Shown one piece after another: positions 18,583-27,701 of a stretch of DNA of 64,000 bases. Under the pieces are notes generated by a model. It did no database searches and had not been told where the DNA came from. It saw only the letters and a program-made list of their open reading frames with translations. This stretch comes from DASWNP01 sp036399175 (GTDB lineage: Bacteria; Acidobacteriota; Blastocatellia; Pyrinomonadales; Pyrinomonadaceae). Every line of letters starts with the position of its first letter. Positions within the stretch are counted from its first letter, which is position 1. The position numbers and the translations under genes were made by a program. Location: positions 223,716 through 287,715 of the forward strand of contig DASWNP010000059.1 in the NCBI GenBank assembly GCA_036399175.1, given 5' to 3'.

Positions 18583-19605
18583 ATGTTGAATCAATTCACA
18601 AGAATCGTATTTCTCGGCGCACTTCTTTGCTGCCCGATGCTCGCCCTTGCCCAAGCGGAGGAGGAAGAAGCCATCGCCGTGAAAAGTGGCACGGTTCAGA
18701 GAAGGACGCGCGTCCGAAGCAGGCCCTCGTCGCGGCGGCGCGTCATCAGTGTGCTTCGCCCAGAATCGAAAGTCCGCATCCTTAGCCCTGAGACGAGAAG
18801 GGGCTTCTATCGCGTAATTTTGGAGAAGGGGCGGCAGGGCTACGTTCGCGCGAGTGATGTGCGCCTCGACGAGCCGCTCTTCAAGATGGATGAGGTTAAT
18901 TCGATCTTAGCCGCGCGGACGAGTCCGCCGTGCGCTGAGTCGCTCGGAGATTGTGAAGATACTGGGTGCGCGAACCTCACCTCATCGCACGCCTCATTTA
19001 ATCAGGCGAAACGTCGTATTCCAACGGGCGCTTCGCCGCGCCTTTTGACATTCGCCGACTTCAGAAGTCTGCAGGACAACGCAGACGAGGTTGTGGATCA
19101 GGGTTCACAACTCGAAGAGCGCAGCTCGCTACGTAGCTTCAAAGTTTCAAGCGGGACTGTGGATGAGGGAAGTCTCGTGAAGATCGCTGGCTTCATCGCA
19201 AGCGGCCTCGATCCGCACGCGAATTCAGGCGAATCGGTGAACTGTCGCCTGCGCGGGGTGGAGAATAATGACATCCACATCTCGCTCGCGGCGAGGCCGG
19301 CGCATACTGAATTTCAGGGCATCGTCGTGGAAATGGTTCCACAGGATCGCCCCGCAGGCTGGACGATTGCGAAGCTCAGGAAGGCCAAGCAAGATCGCCG
19401 GTTCGTGATGGTCATTGGCGGACTCTTTTATGACAATCTGCACGTCGTAAACTCTAACCCCGCAGACCCGCTTAGGGGAGAGCCGAAGCGTTTCTCGCTC
19501 TGGGAGGTTCATCCCATCACGCGATTCTTCGTCTGCGAGCGCGCGAGAAACGCTTGTAGCCCGAATAACCTGAACCATTGGACGACGCTCGAAGATTTTC
19601 AATAA
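18583..19605 (+). CDS. Secreted SH3-domain protein of unknown function
   Basis: About 340 residues from the ATG at 18583; a GTG at 18574 is an alternative but would sit only 2 bases from AAAGGA. The signal peptide is about 1-25 (LGALLCCPMLALAQA). A bacterial SH3 domain follows at about 35-95 (RRTRVRSRPSSRRRVISVL, then GFYRVILEKGRQGYVRASDV). The C-terminal half (about 180-335) contains an OB-like stretch and ends RFSLWEVHPITRF, with several Cys that could form disulfides. I do not recognise this domain. It sits between the nuclease and the methyltransferase, an odd place for an exported protein, so it may be an unrelated insertion or a periplasmic partner. Confidence 0.7.
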   Translation: MLNQFTRIVFLGALLCCPMLALAQAEEEEAIAVKSGTVQRRTRVRSRPSSRRRVISVLRPESKVRILSPETRRGFYRVILEKGRQGYVRASDVRLDEPLFKMDEVNSILAARTSPPCAESLGDCEDTGCANLTSSHASFNQAKRRIPTGASPRLLTFADFRSLQDNADEVVDQGSQLEERSSLRSFKVSSGTVDEGSLVKIAGFIASGLDPHANSGESVNCRLRGVENNDIHISLAARPAHTEFQGIVVEMVPQDRPAGWTIAKLRKAKQDRRFVMVIGGLFYDNLHVVNSNPADPLRGEPKRFSLWEVHPITRFFVCERARNACSPNNLNHWTTLEDFQ

Positions 19606-19663
19606 TGCGCGGAAGGGCAACGCCGTCTCGCATCAGGGCGGCGATGAGCAAAGGGAAAGACTA

Positions 19664-21553
19664 ATGCCGATTGAGAGATTGAAGCCGACGTTTTCGCTTG
19701 ATGAGGAGCGCCTGCGCGCGTTGGAACAGATTGTGCCGGAGGCGGTTAGTGAGGGGCGGATCAATTGGGAAGTGTTGCGCGAGTTGTTGGGCGAGCGAGT
19801 GGAAGATGAGGCGCTGGGGGCAGAACACTTCGGGCTTTTCTGGCCGGGCAAGCGCGAGGCGCGGAGATTGGCAGCGCGCCCGAGCAAGGGGACTCTTGTG
19901 CCCATGTTGGGTGAAGGTGTGAGTGAAGAGACGACGGAAAACATCTTCATTGAGGGCGATAATCTCGAAGTGCTGAAGCTGTTGCAGAAGTCTTATTCGG
20001 GGCGCATTAAGATGATCTACATTGATCCGCCGTACAATACAGGACAGGATTTTATTTATAAGGACAGTTATACGCAGCCATTGGAAGAATATCTGAAAGA
20101 TACACAACAAATTGATGAAGAAGGCAATGTGCTAACCACTAACACTAAAGCTGACGGAAGATTCCATACAAAGTGGCTTAACATGATGTATCCGCGACTA
20201 AAGTTAGCGAGGAATTTATTAAAAGAGGATGGAATTATCTTCGTTAGTATTGACGACAATGAAGTCCATAATCTGAGGCAGATTATGGATGAGATTTTCG
20301 GCCCTGAAAACTTCATTGATACGATTATCTGGAAGAAACGATATGGCGGCGGCGCAAAGGAAAAATATTTAGTTTCGCTTCATGAGTATGTCTTGTTCTA
20401 TACGAAGAATTACGAGGCTTTAGATAGTATATTCATTCCAACTGATCCTGAGTCAATAGAAAGATATTACAAATTCAGAGATGAGAATTACGAAATTCGC
20501 GGGCCCTTTAGGACGCATCCTCTTGAAGCTACAAAAAGTGTTGGTGTTAGGAAAAACTTGATCTATCCAATACCAGCGCCAGATGGAACGGAGATACTTC
20601 CAGAAAGGCAATGGTGGTGGGATAGAGAAAGGGCTATGACGGCGCTTGAAAAGAAGGAGTTGCACTTCGTTAAAAATAGAGATGGGAAGTGGAGTGTTCA
20701 CACAAAGCAGTATCTAAAAGATGAAGAAGGTAAGCAACGAGAAACTAAAGCGTTTTCGATAATTGATAATGCTTTTACCCAACTTGGAACAGCAGAAATT
20801 GCGGAGGTTTTTGGAGACTCAAAAATATTTCCCTTTCCCAAACCCACAAAGCTAATCAAGTCACTCGTTCAAATAGCAAATGCTTCTGCAGGGGACATTG
20901 TTCTTGACTTATTTGCGGGTTCAGGTACGACGGCACACGCCTTAATGGATATGAACGTAACTGACGGCAATGAGCGAAAGTATATCTGCATTCAATTTCC
21001 AGAAAAGATTGATAAGGAAAAAGACGCCTACAAAGCTGGATACACAACAATTGCAGAAATAACAAAAGAGCGAATACGCAGAGTTAGCAGAAAAATAAAA
21101 AATGAACTTAAAGGTCAACTCTCTCTCGACAATCAAAAGTTCGACTTGGGTTGTAAAGTTTTCAAACTCGACCGATCCAGCTTCCAAGCGTGGCAAGACT
21201 ATCGTGGCGACGACATTCGCCAGCTTGAAATTCTCTTCGCTAGTCATGAAACGCCGTTCATTGAAGGCTGGAAAGAGCAAGACGTTCTGATCGAGCTTCT
21301 GCTTATTGAAGGCTTTCCGCTCAATTCCAAAATCGCGCCAGATGATACATTCACCGCTAACAGCGTTGTGCAGATCGAATCCGACTTCAGCGCGCACCGC
21401 CTCTTCATCTGCGTTGAGCCGAGCATCAACGCTAAGACAATCCAGCGCATCGCCGAGCTTCCGCACGAAGACATCTTCATCTGTCTGGACAGCGCGCTCA
21501 CCGATGCCTGTAAAGTACGTCTTGCGGACGTAGGCAACGTCCGCACAATCTAA
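19664..21553 (+). CDS. mod: Type III restriction-modification DNA methyltransferase (Mod)
   Basis: A 629-residue N6-adenine methyltransferase of beta-class order: the catalytic DPPYNTG (D121-Y124) precedes the SAM-binding LDLFAGSGTTAHAL (about 415-428). The region between about 150 and 400 would hold the target-recognition domain. The start ATG follows GGGAAAGACTA. The res gene begins 23 bases downstream, as usual for type III systems, in which Mod gives sequence specificity for both methylation and cleavage. The middle of the gene (about 20040-21110) is clearly AT-richer than its ends, which suggests the methylase/specificity core was exchanged by recombination. No simple-sequence phase-variable tract is visible. 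Confidence 0.92.
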   Translation: MPIERLKPTFSLDEERLRALEQIVPEAVSEGRINWEVLRELLGERVEDEALGAEHFGLFWPGKREARRLAARPSKGTLVPMLGEGVSEETTENIFIEGDNLEVLKLLQKSYSGRIKMIYIDPPYNTGQDFIYKDSYTQPLEEYLKDTQQIDEEGNVLTTNTKADGRFHTKWLNMMYPRLKLARNLLKEDGIIFVSIDDNEVHNLRQIMDEIFGPENFIDTIIWKKRYGGGAKEKYLVSLHEYVLFYTKNYEALDSIFIPTDPESIERYYKFRDENYEIRGPFRTHPLEATKSVGVRKNLIYPIPAPDGTEILPERQWWWDRERAMTALEKKELHFVKNRDGKWSVHTKQYLKDEEGKQRETKAFSIIDNAFTQLGTAEIAEVFGDSKIFPFPKPTKLIKSLVQIANASAGDIVLDLFAGSGTTAHALMDMNVTDGNERKYICIQFPEKIDKEKDAYKAGYTTIAEITKERIRRVSRKIKNELKGQLSLDNQKFDLGCKVFKLDRSSFQAWQDYRGDDIRQLEILFASHETPFIEGWKEQDVLIELLLIEGFPLNSKIAPDDTFTANSVVQIESDFSAHRLFICVEPSINAKTIQRIAELPHEDIFICLDSALTDACKVRLADVGNVRTI

Positions 21554-21576
21554 ACGAGCGGGAGACGACAACAAGC

Positions 21577-24564
21577 GTGGTAAAGAAACTGCAACTGAAG
21601 TTCGATCCGAATCAGGACTACCAACTCAACGCAATTCGCAGTGTCGTCAACCTCTTTGAAGGTCTGCCCGAAACGGTGCGCGAGTTCACGCTCGGCGATG
21701 AGACGGTCTCCAACATCCCGCCCGACGAAGTCCTCTACGACACTTCACTACTGGAAAGACTCGCCGCCGTACGCGAACAAAATGGCTTTATCGAACCCAT
21801 CGCCGAACTCATCAAAGAAGACGGCATGGAGCTAGAAGGCATTAGCGCCAACTCGCCTGAGCCATTCCCTTACTTCACTGTTGAAATGGAGACTGGCACC
21901 GGCAAGACCTACGTTTACCTACGCACTATCTATGAATTACGCAAGCGCTACGGCTTTTCAAAATTCATCATCATCGTCCCCTCAATAGCCATCTATGAAG
22001 GCGTTATCAAGACTGAAGAGATCACGCGCGAACACTTCCGGTCGCTTTATGACAACGAACCCGTCACGCTCATCCCCTACGACGGCACGCGCCTCTCGCG
22101 CGTCCGCATCTTCGCCACCTCTACGCAGGCGCAAATCCTCATCATGACGATTGACGCTTTCAACTCGAAGACGAATAACATCTACAAATCTAGCGAGAAA
22201 CTGCCTGGCGAGCGTTTGCCATACCAGTACATCCAAGAGACGCGCCCCATCATCATCCTCGATGAGCCTCAAAGCATTGACACAACCGAGAAGGCTAGAA
22301 GCGCGATCCGCACGCTCCATCCCCTCTTCGGTCTTCGCTACAGCGCCACGCACCGTACCAGCCCAAACCTCGTCTATCGGCTCACGCCCGTAGAAGCCTA
22401 TAGGCAAAATCTCGTCAAGAAGATTCAGGTTATTGGCCTTGAAACAGTGGGTAATCTCAATGAAAAGTTTCTCGCACTCGAATCTATCTCAGTTCGGCAA
22501 CCTATCACCGCGAAAGTCAAAACCTATATCCAACAGAGCAGCCTCACACGTGAGGCGGAGGTGATGCTCAAGCATGGCGATGACCTCTTTAACAAGACGA
22601 AACGCGATGAGCACCGCGACGGATACGTTGTTGAAGAGATCAACGCGGCGGAAAAGTTTGTCCTCTTCCAGAACGGCGTGCGTCTCGCGCAAGGTGACAC
22701 GCTCGCCCCCTCACGCCCGCAAGTCTTCCAGGCGCAAATCACCGAAACCATCCGGCAACACATGGAGACGCAAAGCCTCTTGCTGCCGCTCGGTCTTAAA
22801 GTCCTCTCACTCTTCTTCATTGATCGCGTCGCCAACTACACGTCAGATCAAGGTATCATTCGCAAACTCTTCGACGCTGCTTTCGAGAGACTTAAAAAGC
22901 AATATCCTCACTTCAACCAATTTAAGGCTGAACAGGTGCGCGATGCATATTTCGCTAAGTCAAAACCGAAGAAAGATGCCGATGAGTTGGCAATTGACAC
23001 CGAAGGACGCAACGCTGCCGAACGTGAAGCCGAAAAACGCGCTTTTGAACTCATTATGCGTGACAAAGAAGGTCTGCTTTCCTTCGACCAACCTGTGTCC
23101 TTCATCTTTGCCCACTCTGCGCTCAAAGAAGGCTGGGACAATCCAAATGTCTTCCAAATTTGCACACTCAATCAGACTGTCTCAGAGATCAAGAAGCGCC
23201 AAGAAATTGGTCGCGGGTTACGCCTCGCTGTGAATCAGAACGGCGAGCGAGTCACTGACACAGACGTGAACGTGCTCACGGTAGTTGCCAACGAGTCTTA
23301 TGAATCCTATGCTGCCAACCTTCAGCGGGAGTACCTTGAAGACAACAACGAAGCTCCGCCTGTCCCTAAACGCCCTCAGGATGCCAAAGCCTACCGACGC
23401 AATGCGATTTTTGCGAGCGATGACTTCGCGGCCTTCTGGAAGAAGCTCAACAGACGCACGAACTACCAGATCAATGTTGACACAGATATCCTCATTGAAG
23501 AGTGCGCCGCGCGCCTCAGCAAAGCCGACTTCCCCGAACCGGTCGTTGTACTGACGCGCGGACGTTTCATAGTGACAGAATTTTCGATCCGGCTCGATAG
23601 GGCCACACACGGAACAGCCACAATCACACTTGAAATTAAAGACACAGACGGACGCACAGACATCACTCAGATGCCCATTAGTGCGCGTATTGACCTTGCT
23701 AGAGTCAAACACGACGAGCGGTTACGTGGTTTCAAGGTGGTCGAGATCGCAGGCGAGGGTGACGACGCAGTGGTGAAGTTCAGCAACGGCGAGGAGTTGA
23801 CGCGTTACCAATCCATCTTCTTCAAGAGTGAGAAAGGCCAGCGGGCCGCCGACAAACCTGCCGAAGTTCTTGAAATCGAAAACACGTACCCCGTATTCAA
23901 CTTCATCGCCCGCGCCGCTAAAGAAACATCACTCACGCGCCCTACCCTCAATCGCATCTTCAAGCGTTTACCTGAAGCGACGAAAAACCTTCTCTTCAAG
24001 AATCCCGAAGGCTTCGCTGGCATCTTCATCACAGAGATCAAAACGGTGGTCGCCGACCACATCGCTCAACGTATTGAATTCACGATCGATGACCGCGACA
24101 GTCTGCACGATGCTGATGAACTCTTCCCCGAAGTAAAATCCTTCCCACAGAAAGAACTCACAGAAGCAGGTGCACGTGGTCTCTACGATAAAGTGCAATT
24201 GGATTCTGAGGTTGAACAGAAATTCGTCGAGCATGTTCTTCGCCGCCAAGAGGATCACGTCATCTTTTATTTTAAGTTTCCACCTTCATTCAAAATCCAG
24301 CTCCCCAAGATTATCGGCAACTACAATCCCGATTGGGGCATCGTTTGCTACGGCGAAGATGATAAACTCAAACTCCAACTCGTCCGCGAAACCAAAGGGA
24401 CAGCCAAACTCACAGCACTCCAATACCCTACTGAAGGCCGCAAGATCATCTGCGCCTCAAAGCACTTTCGCTCACTCGGCATAAATTACCGCCACATCAC
24501 ATGGGATGAGCTACGTTGGTGGGCAAGTTCGGATAGTAATGATCCAACTAAGATGTTTACTTGA
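21577..24564 (+). CDS. res: Type III restriction endonuclease subunit (Res)
   Basis: A 995-residue SF2 translocase-nuclease, normal in length. The GTG start at 21577 follows GGGAGACG. Walker A is ETGTGKTYVY (about 105-114) and the DEAD-type box is ILDEPQS (D229). The late helicase motif is EIGRGLRLAVN, preceded by SALKEGWDNPNVF. The C-terminal nuclease has NPDWGIV (D919) and RETKG (E938, K940), a PD-ExK arrangement. With Mod it would cut DNA carrying two unmethylated inverted sites in an ATP-dependent way. All catalytic elements look intact. Confidence 0.92.
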   Translation: MVKKLQLKFDPNQDYQLNAIRSVVNLFEGLPETVREFTLGDETVSNIPPDEVLYDTSLLERLAAVREQNGFIEPIAELIKEDGMELEGISANSPEPFPYFTVEMETGTGKTYVYLRTIYELRKRYGFSKFIIIVPSIAIYEGVIKTEEITREHFRSLYDNEPVTLIPYDGTRLSRVRIFATSTQAQILIMTIDAFNSKTNNIYKSSEKLPGERLPYQYIQETRPIIILDEPQSIDTTEKARSAIRTLHPLFGLRYSATHRTSPNLVYRLTPVEAYRQNLVKKIQVIGLETVGNLNEKFLALESISVRQPITAKVKTYIQQSSLTREAEVMLKHGDDLFNKTKRDEHRDGYVVEEINAAEKFVLFQNGVRLAQGDTLAPSRPQVFQAQITETIRQHMETQSLLLPLGLKVLSLFFIDRVANYTSDQGIIRKLFDAAFERLKKQYPHFNQFKAEQVRDAYFAKSKPKKDADELAIDTEGRNAAEREAEKRAFELIMRDKEGLLSFDQPVSFIFAHSALKEGWDNPNVFQICTLNQTVSEIKKRQEIGRGLRLAVNQNGERVTDTDVNVLTVVANESYESYAANLQREYLEDNNEAPPVPKRPQDAKAYRRNAIFASDDFAAFWKKLNRRTNYQINVDTDILIEECAARLSKADFPEPVVVLTRGRFIVTEFSIRLDRATHGTATITLEIKDTDGRTDITQMPISARIDLARVKHDERLRGFKVVEIAGEGDDAVVKFSNGEELTRYQSIFFKSEKGQRAADKPAEVLEIENTYPVFNFIARAAKETSLTRPTLNRIFKRLPEATKNLLFKNPEGFAGIFITEIKTVVADHIAQRIEFTIDDRDSLHDADELFPEVKSFPQKELTEAGARGLYDKVQLDSEVEQKFVEHVLRRQEDHVIFYFKFPPSFKIQLPKIIGNYNPDWGIVCYGEDDKLKLQLVRETKGTAKLTALQYPTEGRKIICASKHFRSLGINYRHITWDELRWWASSDSNDPTKMFT

Positions 24565-24644
24565 AGCACTTCACCGGATTGCAACATCTTATACCTACAT
24601 TCTAGTAACCACATGGGTCGCAGTTCACATTTTCGTTAAGCTTA

Positions 24645-26552
24645 CTAATCTCTAATGTTCTTGGTCAGTAAGCGCATGATCGTAGATGTTAGGCTGCGTA
24701 TGTCATCCGGCTTTCTCAAAAAGGCATCAGCCCCCGCGCCCCAAGCTTCTGATTCAATGTCACTGCCTGAGAGCATAATGATAGGGGTTCGCTTCCTGGG
24801 CCTCAGTGTTCGCACGTAGCGAATCAACTCTATCCCATTCTGGCCGGGCAGTTCGTTATCGAAAATCAGTAGGTCGTATGCCACATTGCTTGCAAGTACT
24901 CGCATCGCCTCTATTCCATTGACGCAGCTTTGCACTATCCAACCAGAAGCCTCCAAGGTTTCTTTCACCGCATCCGCAATGAGATTGTTATCTTCGACGT
25001 GGAGAATGGTGACAGAGCCCGCTTGTGCCTCTCTTGGCTGTGAGCGAACATTTGACGAGATGCTCTTGCGTCTTTTCTCAGGAGGAGTTCGTAGGTGGAT
25101 GAGGTCTTTATGCCTACCTTCAAGCATGGCTGAGAGTGTGGCGTGATGCTCTAAACCTAACAGACGCGCTGCACGTGTAACGCTCCCCTTTGCATCAATC
25201 AAAGCTCGCCTTATGTATCTCGCCTCGTAAGCATGTACCCTCTCGAATAGATTGAAGTCAGCCCAAAAATCGGTAAAGCTGCGGATTCGTCGTTGCGATA
25301 TGAAGGCAAGGCGAGCAGACACGATACTGCTCGCACACTCACGCAGCCATGCTATCGTCTCTGAGTCTTGCGTCTGTTTGAGCAAATTGTTTGCTCGCTG
25401 GTATGTCTCTAATAGTTCCTGCTCCGAGATGCGATCTGCGTGTTCATCAATCAGCGTCAGTAAAGCGCGTGCGGCATCTTCGATAGCTCCGGCCTGCTCT
25501 GCTAAGTTAGCTGCGCGCTTCAATATTCTTTGTGACTCAGCAAAACTACCTAGCCTCCCTAGCACACGAGCTTGTGTGGTAAGTGCTTCGGCTAATATGC
25601 TTTGCTCCCCGCCCTTTTCAAGTACTTGGACTGCACTGCGGATTACACGGTCAGATTCCTTTGCCTTGCCTTGTGCTAACAAAACGCGGGCGCGTGTTTC
25701 GTCAACCTGTGCCACACTGCCTTTATCTTTAACCTCGACGAACAATAGGCGTGAATAATTTAGGTGTTCATGCGCATCATCGTAGCGCCCGATAGTGTAG
25801 AGCAAAAATCCAAGATTATTTTCTGCGCGGGCGCGATAACTAGTATGCCCTGCCTGTTCAAAATGGATTGAAGCAGCCGTATATTCGAGAATGGCACGGT
25901 CTATGTAATCTGACCGTTTCTCAGATGTCCCTAGCTTCCTGAACACTAAGCCAAGTTCATTGTGGAATTTACCTTTAAGCGCGTCATTGGTACTTTCTTC
26001 AAATAACTTCGTTGAGTCTGTCAGAATACGAAGCGAGTCGTTATACCGGCCACTGCATGACTCAACCAACACACATCGGATTAAGATTTTTGCTCGTAGC
26101 TCGGAGTCGTCTTTGTAGGTGAGTTTCTTGAGGGCATCGGCATAGATCACACGCGCCTCATCGTATGCACCCTCCCGCCAGTAACAATACCCTAGATCGC
26201 TCTGCGCGGCAGCGGCTAGGATAATTTCTCCTAGAGCCTCAAAGCAGGCGATACTTTCACTGATAAGGTCTTTGGCTGCGGCTTGTCCCTCTTTGTCTTG
26301 GGCGGTGCTAGCAAGCCAACCCGATAGCGTACCGGCTCGTAAAAGCAATTCGGCTGCCGTTCGCTCCGTCAAGCCTTCGAGAGAAGGGCGCTGGCCGACG
26401 CCCTGCCATAGTTCGGCCAGAGCGTTACGCGCGGCTTCATATTGGCCTCTGTGTTCAAAGTCTGCTGCGATCTGGCATCTCAGTTGCGCACGCGCATCAT
26501 GGCTCAAAGTCGGGTCGTCTAATTGCCTCAACAATGTTTCAGCTAATGTCAT
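24645..26552 (-). CDS. TPR - Fis-like HTH - response-receiver regulator
   Basis: About 635 residues from the ATG at 26552, preceded by AGGTAG; a longer in-frame start at 26660 is possible. TPR-like helical repeats fill about 30-420 (AQSDLGYCYWREGAYDEARVIY, ARAENNLGFLLYTIGRYDDAHEHL). A Fis-type HTH follows at about 445-480 (GSVTRAARLLGL). A C-terminal receiver domain (about 510-632) has acidic residues VEDNN near its start and phospho-acceptor D565 in IFDNELPG, with Lys in FLRKPDD. No kinase is encoded nearby, so phosphorylation would come from outside. It is divergent from a small secreted peptide gene, with about 130 bases between starts. A TPR sensor next to an exported peptide recalls peptide-pheromone systems, but that is inference. 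Confidence 0.85.
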   Translation of the reverse strand: MTLAETLLRQLDDPTLSHDARAQLRCQIAADFEHRGQYEAARNALAELWQGVGQRPSLEGLTERTAAELLLRAGTLSGWLASTAQDKEGQAAAKDLISESIACFEALGEIILAAAAQSDLGYCYWREGAYDEARVIYADALKKLTYKDDSELRAKILIRCVLVESCSGRYNDSLRILTDSTKLFEESTNDALKGKFHNELGLVFRKLGTSEKRSDYIDRAILEYTAASIHFEQAGHTSYRARAENNLGFLLYTIGRYDDAHEHLNYSRLLFVEVKDKGSVAQVDETRARVLLAQGKAKESDRVIRSAVQVLEKGGEQSILAEALTTQARVLGRLGSFAESQRILKRAANLAEQAGAIEDAARALLTLIDEHADRISEQELLETYQRANNLLKQTQDSETIAWLRECASSIVSARLAFISQRRIRSFTDFWADFNLFERVHAYEARYIRRALIDAKGSVTRAARLLGLEHHATLSAMLEGRHKDLIHLRTPPEKRRKSISSNVRSQPREAQAGSVTILHVEDNNLIADAVKETLEASGWIVQSCVNGIEAMRVLASNVAYDLLIFDNELPGQNGIELIRYVRTLRPRKRTPIIMLSGSDIESEAWGAGADAFLRKPDDIRSLTSTIMRLLTKNIRD

Positions 26553-26686
26553 GTGAGGACTACCTTTCGTTGCACTTGCTGTAAAAGTTTCAAGCAGACC
26601 AAAGTTGTGTCTTATCAAGAGGATAAGGCGCGAATTAAAACCAGATTGATCTGGTTTCACCTACTAGCTCAAAGGAAAGAAACGAG

Positions 26687-26938
26687 ATGAAGAACTATCG
26701 AAATGCGCTCTGCGCGCTCCTGTTGACACTGTTACTGTCCATGTCTGTTTTTGCTGGTGAGATGCATACGGGAATTGTAGCACCACCGCCACCACCGCCT
26801 TCGACAAATGGCGAGAGGCACACAGACTCGACAGGCTGCGAAATACAGATTGGCGAGGATGTATCAACACCGGAAGCAACGGACACCGTGACAGAAACCG
26901 CGCTGAACCTGCTGCAAAGCGTGTTGTCCTTGTTCTAA
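26687..26938 (+). CDS. Small exported peptide precursor with hexaproline
   Basis: An 83-residue protein. The signal peptide is about 1-23 (LCALLLTLLLSMSVFAG) and cleavage is likely after FAG. The mature part begins EMHTGIVAP, has six prolines in a row and a Ser/Thr/Glu-rich stretch with one Cys (about 51), and ends in a short amphipathic helix LNLLQSVLSLF. AAAGGAAAG lies 5' of the ATG. No known family is recognised. It is divergent from the TPR-HTH-REC regulator, which may control it. Confidence 0.65.
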   Translation: MKNYRNALCALLLTLLLSMSVFAGEMHTGIVAPPPPPPSTNGERHTDSTGCEIQIGEDVSTPEATDTVTETALNLLQSVLSLF

Positions 26939-27509
26939 TCGGGCGAACAGTTTAACTAATTGTTTGGCTGCCGTGAGGATCACGGGCGGCGCAGTTGTTG
27001 TGTGCCCGCGCCGCACTATACAATAAACCTTGCGGTACATCTAAAGCTTTTTTCAATGCAAGATTTCTTTCAATAGGATTTAAACATAATAGAATTAATG
27101 TTTACAGAAACTACGTCACATTAAATCTGGAAGATAATTATGAGACCTACGCCCTGCAAGTTTAAGCCTTAAAACAGTATCCTCTCAGCATTGAAGAAAG
27201 AGATTAAAGTGTGTCTCAATACAGCCTACTAATTGACATTCAATTCTGAATAGGAATATTTGCCCGCCTTTGATTCCTCGCATGTCTGTTGATAGAAGTC
27301 TCGGCTCTTGGCCTCACGTTACTTGTTATACCGGACAATCAGAGGTTTCCCGTATCCTTTCCAAGTATGTCACTGAGAGTGGTAAAAGACGTTGTAAGAG
27401 CGATTAGACCACTAGTAGCGGTAAAACTCGGCTCTAAGCTGATTAGGCTGCTAGTGGTGGTACTTTATCTTAATTGACGACATCTACCGCTATTGACGGA
27501 CTAATGAGC
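26939..27509. other. Non-coding AT-rich region upstream of the cassette array
   Basis: A GC-rich hairpin (CCGTGA-gga-TCACGG core) follows the peptide gene at about 26975-26990 and may terminate it. The rest is AT-rich with no convincing gene. An imperfect direct repeat (GATTAGACCACTAGTAGCGG-like, about 27400 and 27440) is present. No integron integrase or recognisable attI is seen. Confidence 0.45.
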
Positions 27510-27701
27510 GTTCGGCGGCTTCGCCTTCAAACTGAAGTAGCATTGAGTGGCAACTGAGAACAGAAGAACATCAGAGGTGAATGGCTACGACTAAAGCGCC
27601 CCGAACAACTCATTGCAGCCGACCGGCAAGAGCTTGCTTTTCATTCGTCAGCTCGGGTGGTTGTTGTGTTGTGTTCCGGCGGCTGAATTCGAGCATTAGA
27701 T
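27510..27701 (+). repeat. Minimal integron cassette / attC site
   Basis: A core site GAGCGTTCGGC (cut after G27510) is followed 185 bases later by a second core, GAGCATTAGAT (cut after A27695). Between them is an attC-like element starting near 27598: CGAACAACTCATTGCAGCCG pairs with the CGGCGGCTGAATTCGAG arm before the core. The start-side box CCCGAAC is nearly complementary to the cassette's own first bases TTCGGCG. There is no room for a gene, so this is an almost empty cassette, possibly a promoter cassette. The core base A instead of G at 27695 is a deviation. Confidence 0.6.

Noticed and set aside
26939..27509. attI site or integron integrase
   Set aside because: No open frame of integrase size and no recognisable attI; the region is AT-rich and non-coding.
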